DNA from: Embleya hyalina
GTDB lineage: Bacteria; Actinomycetota; Actinomycetes; Streptomycetales; Streptomycetaceae
Direction of reading: 5' to 3'
DNA: 64,000 nt
Assembly: GCF_003967355.1 (NCBI RefSeq)
Contig: NZ_BIFH01000017.1
Span: 440,693-504,692 of the forward strand
Shown here: piece by piece, positions 57,738-64,000 of the stretch
How the letters are laid out: every line of letters starts with the position of its first letter
Position numbering within the stretch: the stretch's first letter is position 1
Translations under genes and position numbers: made by a program
Notes under the pieces: generated by a model
What the model saw: the letters and a program-made list of their open reading frames with translations, nothing else
Told to the model about the DNA's origin: nothing
Databases searched by the model: none

Positions 57738-58925
57738 TCACTGTCCGTCAGGATCCCGACCCGCGTCGAATCCGACCCGCGCGGACGACGCGCCGCGCCC
57801 GTTCCCGTGCCCGCCGGATTCCCCGGCGCGCCGACCGGGCGCGCTCGCGGCACGCGCGAGAAGCCCGCGCAGCGCCGCGTTCACCACCTCCGGATGCTCC
57901 AGCGGGGTCAGGTGTCCGGAGTCCGGCACGATCAGCAACTCGGCGCCGGGCAGCGCCTCCTTGATCGCCTCGCTGTGCGAGGCGGGCGCGATCAGGTCGC
58001 CCGCCCCGGCCACCACCAGCGTCTCCACCGACGCGAGCGCCGGCAGCGCGGCCAGCTTGTCGTGCGTCTCGAAGGCGGGGAAGAACTCGGCGATCACGTC
58101 GATCGGGGTGCCCGAGATCATCCGGTCGGTGAACCGCACCAGCGTGGGGTCCACCTCCGAGTCGAAGGCGTATCGCTCGGTGAACAGGTACACCAGGTCG
58201 CGGGCCGCCCGCCGACCCGCCTCCACCAACGCGGCGCGCCGGCCGAGGGTACGCAGCAGGCCCGGCGCGATCCGATGCACCAGCCGGGCCCCGGCCGCCG
58301 GGATGCCCAGCGTCACCGTCGCCCAGCGGCCCGCCGACGTGTTCATCAGCGCGACGCCGATCACCCGCTCCCCGAACAGCTCGGGGTGCTGGTCGGCGAG
58401 CGCCATGATGGTCATCCCGCCCATCGAGTGGCCGAGCAGCACCAGCGGTCCCTCGGGCGCGAGTTCGCCGAGCACCGTGTGCAGGTCCGCGCCGAGGTGG
58501 TCGATCGTCGAGGTCTCCGGCGCGCCGCGACCGGAGCGGCCGTGGCTGCGCTGGTCGTAGAGCACCAGCCGGTATTCGTCGCGCAACGCGGCCCGCTGGT
58601 AGTGCCAGCAGTCCATGTCGAGGCAGTAGCCGTGGCACAACACCACGGTCACCGGGGCGTCCCGGTCGCCGTCCACCTCGGCGTACAACTCGACGCCGTC
58701 CTCGGCGGTGATCAGGTGCGGCTCGCCGCGCAGCGTGCCGAACTCGGCGAGCGCGTCGAGTTGGGCCTCGGTACGGCGGCGGAAGGCGCGGCCGACCGTC
58801 ATGCGCTCGATCGCCACGCCCGCGGCGGCGCCCGCCGCGAGCACGCCGACCGCGGCGCCGACGATGCCGGCCCGGCGGCCGAGCGCGCGGCCGGCGCCGG
58901 AGGAGGCGGGCACGGGGGTGGTCAC
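57738..58925 (-). CDS. Alpha/beta hydrolase, membrane-anchored
   Basis: A 395-residue protein. An N-terminal transmembrane helix (about 18-40) precedes an alpha/beta hydrolase domain with oxyanion region CHGYCLDMDCW, nucleophile elbow GHSMGGM and a late catalytic His in PDSGHLTPLEHP. Substrate unknown; epoxide-hydrolase and lipase relatives exist. The GTG overlaps the alr stop by four bases (GTGA), as in Streptomyces, where a hydrolase follows alr. Confidence 0.85.
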   Translation of the reverse strand: MTTPVPASSGAGRALGRRAGIVGAAVGVLAAGAAAGVAIERMTVGRAFRRRTEAQLDALAEFGTLRGEPHLITAEDGVELYAEVDGDRDAPVTVVLCHGYCLDMDCWHYQRAALRDEYRLVLYDQRSHGRSGRGAPETSTIDHLGADLHTVLGELAPEGPLVLLGHSMGGMTIMALADQHPELFGERVIGVALMNTSAGRWATVTLGIPAAGARLVHRIAPGLLRTLGRRAALVEAGRRAARDLVYLFTERYAFDSEVDPTLVRFTDRMISGTPIDVIAEFFPAFETHDKLAALPALASVETLVVAGAGDLIAPASHSEAIKEALPGAELLIVPDSGHLTPLEHPEVVNAALRGLLARAASAPGRRAGESGGHGNGRGASSARVGFDAGRDPDGQ

Positions 58926-60052
58926 GACGCGCCCGTCCCGGTGTGGATCCTGGGTACCCGGGCGCCGATGCGGGTGACGATCTCGTAGGAGATGGTGCCG
59001 ATCGCCGCCGCCCAGTCCTCGGCGGTGGGCTCGCCCCGGTCGCCGGGCCCGAACAGGATCGCCTCGTCGCCCGCGCTCGCCTCGTCGTCGCCGAGGTCGA
59101 CCACGAACTGGTCCATCGCGACGCGGCCCACGATCGTGCGCCGCCGTCCCGCCACCAGGACCGGGCCGACGTTGCTCGCGTGGCGGGGGATGCCGTCGGC
59201 GTAACCGGTGGGGATCAGCGCGAGGTTGGTCTCCGCGGGCGCGATCCAGGCGTGCCCGTAGGAGACGCCGTGGCCGGCCGGCACCCGCTTGACCCCGGCC
59301 AGGTTCGCCGCCAGCGTCATCGCGGGGCGCAGGCCGAAGTCGGCCGGGCCGCCGACCTCGGGCACGGGCGAGAGGCCGTAGCCGGCCAGGCCGACCCGGA
59401 CCAGGTCGAAGTGTGTGTCGGGCAGGAGCAGCGTGGCCGGCGAGTTGGCCATGTGCCGCACCTCGGGGGTGACCCCGCGGCCCTCGGCGTGGGCGAGCAT
59501 CGCCACGAACTCGCCCAGCTGGGCCGGTACGGACGGATGCCCCGGCTCGTCGGCGCAGGCGAAGTGCGACCACAGGCCGACCACCTCGACCGTGCCGTCG
59601 GCCTGGGCCTTGAGCGCGGCGTCGACCAGGGCCGGCCAGTCGGCGGGCGTGCAGCCGTTGCGGCCCAGGCCGGTGTCCGCCTTGAGGTGCACGCGCGCCG
59701 GCCGCTCGGCCGCCCGGGCGGCCGCCACCACCTCGCGCAGCGCCCACGCTCCGCTCACCGAGATGTCCACGTCGGCGCGCACCGCGTCCTCGAAGGCGTC
59801 CCCCGGAGCCCACAGCCAGGTGAGCAGCCGGCCGGTGTCGCCCGCCGCGCGCAGCGCCAGCGCCTCCTCGACCACGGCGGTGCCCAGCCAGGTCGCGCCG
59901 CCCGCGCGGGCCGCCCGCGCGGAGGGGACCATGCCGTGTCCGTAGGCGTTCGACTTGACCACGCTCATCACCGCCGCCGACCCCACCCGGGCCCGGATGG
60001 CCGCGATGTTGTCCCGAATCGCATCCAGATCGATCCGCGCTTCGGCACGCAT
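58922..60052 (-). CDS. alr: Alanine racemase
   Basis: A 376-residue PLP-dependent racemase that makes D-alanine for peptidoglycan. The PLP lysine is Lys-33 in VVKSNAYGHG; the second catalytic residue, Tyr, is near 264 in GVSYGHAW. GYADGIPR is also typical. The ATG at 60052 gives MRAEARIDLDAI; a longer frame to 60082 is possible. It is translationally coupled to the following hydrolase. Confidence 0.95.
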   Translation of the reverse strand: MRAEARIDLDAIRDNIAAIRARVGSAAVMSVVKSNAYGHGMVPSARAARAGGATWLGTAVVEEALALRAAGDTGRLLTWLWAPGDAFEDAVRADVDISVSGAWALREVVAAARAAERPARVHLKADTGLGRNGCTPADWPALVDAALKAQADGTVEVVGLWSHFACADEPGHPSVPAQLGEFVAMLAHAEGRGVTPEVRHMANSPATLLLPDTHFDLVRVGLAGYGLSPVPEVGGPADFGLRPAMTLAANLAGVKRVPAGHGVSYGHAWIAPAETNLALIPTGYADGIPRHASNVGPVLVAGRRRTIVGRVAMDQFVVDLGDDEASAGDEAILFGPGDRGEPTAEDWAAAIGTISYEIVTRIGARVPRIHTGTGAS

Positions 60053-60185
60053 GGGGCAGATGGTCCTTCCGACGACGATCATCGAACGCGAGTTCGGGGT
60101 CCGGTCCCGGCCGGCCGCCGGCCCCGGGGGATCCCCGAACTCAAGACTCCCAGTGTGGCAGGCCCGGGCCCGGGCGGCGTCCTCC

Positions 60186-61652
60186 TCACGTGCCGGTGAC
60201 GTCCGCCCACACTCCGGGCAGCGCCCGGACCAGATCCGGCGCGGTCACCGGGCCGGGCAGCGTCCTGGCGGCCAGCCCGTGCAGCCAGGCGGCCGCGGAA
60301 GCGGCGTCCAGCGCGTCCAGACCGGCTGCGAGCAGCGCGCCGGCCAGGCCGGAGAGCACGTCGCCGCTGCCCGCGGTGGCCAGGCGCGGGGTGCCGGTGG
60401 GATTGACCCGGGTCCGGCCGTCGGGCGCGGCGATCACCGTGGTGGAGCCCTTGAGCAGGACCACGCAGCGGTACAGCGCGGCGAGCCGGCGCGCGTGCTC
60501 CAGCCGCGCCGCCTCGATCCGCTCGCGGGTGACCTCGACGCCGGCGGCGGCGAACAGGCGCACCGCCTCGCCCGCGTGCGGGGTCAGCAGCGCCGGGGCG
60601 GGCCACGTGCCGGGGGCGGAGCGGGCGAGCAGGGTCAGGCCGTCCGCGTCCACCAGTACGGGCACCTCCGCCGCCAGCACGCTCGCGAAGCGCGCCTCGG
60701 CGTCCGGGTCGGTGTCCAGGCCCGGGCCCACCACCCACGCCTGCACCCGGCCGGCCTCGGCCGGGGGCGCCTGGGTCGCCAGCGCCTCCGGGTGGGCCGC
60801 GAGCACCGGGCCGAGCACGGCGGCCGGCCCCGTGCAGCGGACCGCGCCGACCCCGCCGCGCACCGCCGCGCCGACCACCAGGACCGCCGCGCCCGGGTAG
60901 CGGGGCGAGCCCGCGGCCACGCCGAGCACACCGCGCGAATACTTGTCGCTCTCGCCCGAGGGGGCGGGCAACAGCCGGGCCACGTCGTCGTGTTGCAGCA
61001 CGGTCGGGTTCGGCTGCGGCAGGTGCGGGCCGAGGCCGATGTCGACGAGGTGCACCACCCCCGCGTGGGCCGCGCCGGGGTCGATCAGCAGGCCCGGTTT
61101 GTGGGTGCCGAAGGTGACCGTCACATCGGCGCGCACCGCCGCGCCCACGACCTCGCCGGTGTCCGCGTCCACCCCGCTGGGCACGTCGACCGCGACCACG
61201 GTCGCTCCCGACACCCGGGCGAGCAGCGCGGCGGCGGTCGGGCGCAGCGCGCCCCGGCCGCCGATCCCGACGATGCCGTCCAGGACCAGGTCGGCCCGCC
61301 CGAGCAGGTCGGCGAGGCCGGGCCCGTCCGGGTCGACCGCCTCCCGCGCCCGTACGCCGGCCGCCCGGGCCCAGGCGAGGCCGGCCGCGTGGGCCCGGTC
61401 CGGGGCGAGCAGCAGGGCGTCCACGCGCGCGCCGCGCCGGGCCAGCATGCCGCCCGCGTACAGCGCGTCGCCGCCGTTGTCGCCGCTGCCCACCAGGAGC
61501 ACCACGCGAGCGCCGTAGACCCGGTCGAGCAGGCTCACGCAGGTGCCGGCCAGCCCGGCCGCGGCGCGGCGCATCAGGGTGCCCTCGGGCAGCGTCGCGA
61601 GCAGTTCGGCCTCCGCGGCGCGTACCTGCTCGACCGTGTGTGCGGCGCGCAT
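60186..61652 (-). CDS. nnr: Bifunctional NAD(P)H-hydrate epimerase/dehydratase
   Basis: A 488-residue Nnr. The N-terminal epimerase domain has GSGDNGGDAL and VAVDVPSGVDADTG. The C-terminal ADP-dependent dehydratase domain has LTPHAGEAVRL and ATAGSGDVLSGL. It repairs damaged NADHX and NADPHX. ATG at 61652, ten bases after acpS. It belongs to the acpS-nnr-alr-hydrolase-tsaE set. Confidence 0.93.
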   Translation of the reverse strand: MRAAHTVEQVRAAEAELLATLPEGTLMRRAAAGLAGTCVSLLDRVYGARVVLLVGSGDNGGDALYAGGMLARRGARVDALLLAPDRAHAAGLAWARAAGVRAREAVDPDGPGLADLLGRADLVLDGIVGIGGRGALRPTAAALLARVSGATVVAVDVPSGVDADTGEVVGAAVRADVTVTFGTHKPGLLIDPGAAHAGVVHLVDIGLGPHLPQPNPTVLQHDDVARLLPAPSGESDKYSRGVLGVAAGSPRYPGAAVLVVGAAVRGGVGAVRCTGPAAVLGPVLAAHPEALATQAPPAEAGRVQAWVVGPGLDTDPDAEARFASVLAAEVPVLVDADGLTLLARSAPGTWPAPALLTPHAGEAVRLFAAAGVEVTRERIEAARLEHARRLAALYRCVVLLKGSTTVIAAPDGRTRVNPTGTPRLATAGSGDVLSGLAGALLAAGLDALDAASAAAWLHGLAARTLPGPVTAPDLVRALPGVWADVTGT

Positions 61653-61662
61653 GGGCGGCCCC

Positions 61663-62031
61663 CTAGCCCTCGGCGATGACGACAGCGGAAGCGATGCCCG
61701 CGTCGTGGCTGAGCGACACATGCCAGTGCGTCACACCCAGCGCGGCGGCGCGCGCGGCCACCGTGCCGGTGACGGCCAGCAGCGGCCGGCCGGAGTCCTC
61801 GGTGGTCACCTCGGCGTCCAGCCAGTGCAGGCCGCCGGGCGCGCCGAGGGCCTTGGCCAGCGCCTCCTTGGCGGCGAAGCGCGCGGCCAGCGAGGCGACC
61901 CCGCGGGCCTGTCCGGGGCGCACGTGCCGCTCCGCGTCGGTGAACAGCCGATCGGCCAGCCCGGGCGTGCGCTCCAGCGACCGCCCGAAGCGTGCGATGT
62001 CCGCCACGTCGATACCCACACCGATGATCAC
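61663..62031 (-). CDS. acpS: Holo-[acyl-carrier-protein] synthase
   Basis: A 122-residue AcpS. The Mg-binding Asp is in [14 protein letters not shown] and the Glu in [13 protein letters not shown]. It transfers phosphopantetheine from CoA to ACP Ser. GTG start at 62031. It begins the acpS-nnr-alr group. Confidence 0.93.
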   Translation of the reverse strand: MIIGVGIDVADIARFGRSLERTPGLADRLFTDAERHVRPGQARGVASLAARFAAKEALAKALGAPGGLHWLDAEVTTEDSGRPLLAVTGTVAARAAALGVTHWHVSLSHDAGIASAVVIAEG

Positions 62032-62111
62032 GGCCCGAGCCTATTGCCGGGCGCGGCACCGAAGAACACGCGCCGACCACCCGCGCCGACCCGTACGCCG
62101 ACAACGCGGCC

Positions 62112-62140
62112 GGGCCGCGTCCCCGGCGGGGATGCGGCCC
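62112..62140 (-). terminator. Terminator of the EamA gene
   Basis: A 13-bp stem with one G-T wobble (62112-62124 with 62128-62140) and 3-base loop, 55 bases after the exporter stop. Confidence 0.65.
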
Positions 62141-62195
62141 GATCGGCTCGCGGAACGGTCCTGCGCGGTACTCGTGGCGGCGTGCTCCCGCCCGC

Positions 62196-63152
62196 TCAGG
62201 ATGCCTCGACGACCTCCGACCTGCGGGTCCGCTTCGTGATGGTGACCGGTGCCTCGACCCGCACCTCGGGGGCGCGCCTGGGGGCCCGCTGGCCGAGCAC
62301 CATCGCACCCAGGGCGATCACCAGGCCGAGCACCTGGAGCGGGGTCAGCGTCTGGCCCAGCACGATCAGGCCGGCGAGCGTGGCGATCACCGGGTTGACC
62401 AGGCCGAGGAAGGAGGCCACCCCGGCGCCGAGCCGCTCGATGCCGCGGAACCACAGGACGTAGGCGAGCGCCGTGCCGATCAGCACGAGGTAGCCGAAGC
62501 CGAGCAGGTTGCGTCCGGTGGGCACCGGCGGCATGCCCTCGACGGCGAACATCAGCGGGACGATGACCATGCCGCCGACGGTGAGCTGCCAACCGGTGGT
62601 GGCCAGGAGCGAGACGCCCTCGGGACGACCCCAGCGGGCCGACATCACCACGCCGGACGCCATCAGGGTGGTGGCCACGAGCATCAGGCCGACCCCGATC
62701 GGGTCGATCCTCGCCTGCGAGCTGAGCACGAGCAGGCCGACCCCGATCACCCCGCCGACGCCGGCGAGCAGCACCCGGGGCCGCGTACGCACCTTCAGGA
62801 TCAGGAAGGACAGGCCCGCGACGATCAGCGGCGACACCGCGCCGATCGTGGCGGCGACACCGCCGGGCAGGCGGTAGGCGCCGGCGAAGATCAGCGGGAA
62901 GAACAGCCCGACGTTGAGCATCCCCAGGACGAACGAGCGCCACCACCACACGCCGGTGGGCAGTCGGCGCGCCAGGGCGACCAGGATCAGCCCCGCGGGC
63001 AGGGCCCGCACGCCCGCCGCGAGCAGCGGCCGGTCCGCCGGGAGCATCTCCGTGGTCACGAGGTAGGTGGTCCCCCACGTCGCCGGGGCCACGGCCGTCG
63101 CCAGGAGCATCCCCAGGCGACCGAGTCCCTTGCTGCCACCCTGAACCGCCAT
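62196..63152 (-). CDS. EamA family (DMT) transporter
   Basis: A 318-residue membrane protein with ten hydrophobic segments in two EamA repeats. The first begins LLATAVAPATWGTTYLVTTE and the second near LMLVATTLMASGVVMSARWG. DMT exporters move amino acids, nucleosides or drugs; the substrate is not readable here. ATG at 63152 follows a GAGGTG site. It is divergent from a MarR gene, which probably controls it. A basic, Arg-rich tail ends the protein. Confidence 0.88.
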   Translation of the reverse strand: MAVQGGSKGLGRLGMLLATAVAPATWGTTYLVTTEMLPADRPLLAAGVRALPAGLILVALARRLPTGVWWWRSFVLGMLNVGLFFPLIFAGAYRLPGGVAATIGAVSPLIVAGLSFLILKVRTRPRVLLAGVGGVIGVGLLVLSSQARIDPIGVGLMLVATTLMASGVVMSARWGRPEGVSLLATTGWQLTVGGMVIVPLMFAVEGMPPVPTGRNLLGFGYLVLIGTALAYVLWFRGIERLGAGVASFLGLVNPVIATLAGLIVLGQTLTPLQVLGLVIALGAMVLGQRAPRRAPEVRVEAPVTITKRTRRSEVVEAS

Positions 63153-63159
63153 GACTTTC

Positions 63160-63254
63160 ACCTCAACGCTAGTTTTACGAGCACTGACTATCTGAACGTT
63201 GAGATAAGTAAATACCTCGAACCTGCGAGCGTCAAGTAGATGAGCGTTGAGATA
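63160..63254. promoter_or_regulatory. Three MarR operator-like repeats
   Basis: The 112-base divergent gap holds a near-palindrome TATCTGAACGTTGAGATA (63189-63206), a related copy TAGATGAGCGTTGAGATA (63237-63254), and an inverted half-site CTCAACGCT (63162-63170). The spacing suits repression of both the EamA and marR promoters by the MarR protein (inference). Confidence 0.65.
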
Positions 63255-63264
63255 AATTGAGGCC

Positions 63265-63780
63265 ATGACCGGACGTGACGCAATTGATGACGTATGGGAC
63301 CAATGGCACCGTGAACGCCCCGAGATCGACACCGCCCTGCTGGACGTGATGTCCGCCGTCGGCCGCATGAACCGACTGCGCCGGTACATCGACCAGACGT
63401 TGCGGACCTACTTCGCCCGATATGGGCTCGACTTCTCCGAGTTCGACGTGCTGGCCACGCTGCGCCGCTCCGGCGGCGTCGAGGGGGTCAGCGCGGGCAC
63501 GCTGCTGCGTTCGGCGATGGTTACGTCGGGCGCGATCACCAACCGGGTGGACAAGCTCACCGCCAAGGGCCTGGTCGAGCGCTCGGTCAGCACGGAGGAC
63601 CGCCGCTCGGTCCGGGTCAGGCTGACCCCGGAGGGCATCCGCCTCGTGGACGACATCCTGCTCGGCCACATCGAGAACGAGGCACGCTTCCTGGCCGTGC
63701 TCGACGACAACGAGCGCGCCCAGCTCAACGGCCTACTCCGCAAACTCCTGATCGCCCAGGGGGATACCCACTTGGGCTGA
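63265..63780 (+). CDS. MarR family transcriptional regulator
   Basis: A 171-residue winged-helix regulator. VSAGTLLRSAMVTSGAITNR is the recognition region and DKLTAKGLVERSVSTEDRRS the wing, with helical dimerisation segments on both sides. It binds operators in the divergent gap, likely those at 63160-63254. ATG at 63265 follows a TTGAGG site. Expected to respond to a small molecule exported by the EamA protein. Confidence 0.9.
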   Translation: MTGRDAIDDVWDQWHRERPEIDTALLDVMSAVGRMNRLRRYIDQTLRTYFARYGLDFSEFDVLATLRRSGGVEGVSAGTLLRSAMVTSGAITNRVDKLTAKGLVERSVSTEDRRSVRVRLTPEGIRLVDDILLGHIENEARFLAVLDDNERAQLNGLLRKLLIAQGDTHLG

Positions 63781-64000
63781 TCGTCGGGGCACTGCGCGGG
63801 GGACGGGGTGGGTCGCGGGGAGAACGGCTGAGCGGGCGTGGTGGTGGGCGCGGGGCGGCTTCCGGGCGCTCCGCGCCGGCTCACGGGGCGGGTGGGCGCG
63901 TGTGGGCGTGGGGGGAACGGGCGGGTGGGCGCGATCGCGGCGGGAACGGGCGGGCGGGTGCGGGCGCGACGGAAACGCACGGGCGAGCGCGATCGCGGGT

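Noticed and set aside
63781..64000. ORFs in the final 220 bases
   Set aside because: G-rich low-complexity DNA; the only long frame is antisense to marR.

Overview
The window is very GC-rich DNA with GTG/TTG starts, WhiB/BldM developmental regulators, mycothiol-type thiol enzymes and PASTA-less receptor kinases. It looks like a chromosomal core segment of an actinomycete in or close to the Streptomycetaceae (Streptomyces/Kitasatospora/Embleya-like). Gene order around whiD-bldM-shbA-guaB-guaB3, groES-groEL1, guaA-pcrA and tsaD/alr/acpS is what I know from Streptomyces. No rRNA, tRNA, insertion sequence, prophage or CRISPR array was seen. About 50 protein genes are supported, most on the minus strand.

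Layout. (1) 50-8993: a minus-strand SWIM - DUF5691 - MoxR ATPase - DUF5682 - von Willebrand A set, with an intact and a frameshifted Uma2-family nuclease gene between DUF5691 and MoxR. The last three genes are translationally coupled. This is the best candidate for a poorly described biological system. (2) 9093-18727: icmB, a peptidoglycan hydrolase with a Tyr/Gly-rich tail, a thiol-transferase, a PspC protein divergent from a PspC-histidine kinase/LuxR regulator pair, and an NlpC/P60 hydrolase behind a cyclic-di-AMP riboswitch. (3) 18747-25923: PIG-L deacetylase, pcrA, a six-helix membrane protein, guaA, and chorismate mutase preceded by a small leader ORF and a strong hairpin. (4) 25924-26530: a convergent intergenic region with a run of hairpins that may be an undescribed RNA, plus a Fur/Zur-like palindrome. 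(5) 26531-39624: gabD2, a flavin disulfide reductase, four consecutive Ser/Thr kinases and glpD.

(6) 39844-45323: guaB3, guaB, a 68-residue protein overlapping the sigma-factor gene shbA, bldM and the divergent whiD. (7) 45522-50054: a short-chain dehydrogenase, groEL1 and groES under a promoter flanked by two CIRCE operators, and a SAM methyltransferase. (8) 50112-63780: cell-envelope and housekeeping genes (polysaccharide deacetylase, tsaD-rimI-tsaB, a degenerate L,D-transpeptidase-like protein, a class A penicillin-binding protein, tsaE, a hydrolase, alr, nnr, acpS), ending with a divergent EamA exporter/MarR pair that shares three operator-like repeats. The last 220 bases hold no gene I can support.

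Shared themes are cell-wall growth and its control (M23, NlpC/P60, deacetylase, PBP, Alr, kinases, c-di-AMP switch), guanine nucleotide synthesis (guaA, guaB, guaB3), tRNA t6A modification (tsaB, tsaD, tsaE) and development (whiD, bldM, shbA). Many convergent or terminal gene junctions carry near-perfect GC-rich hairpins of 11 to 23 bp.
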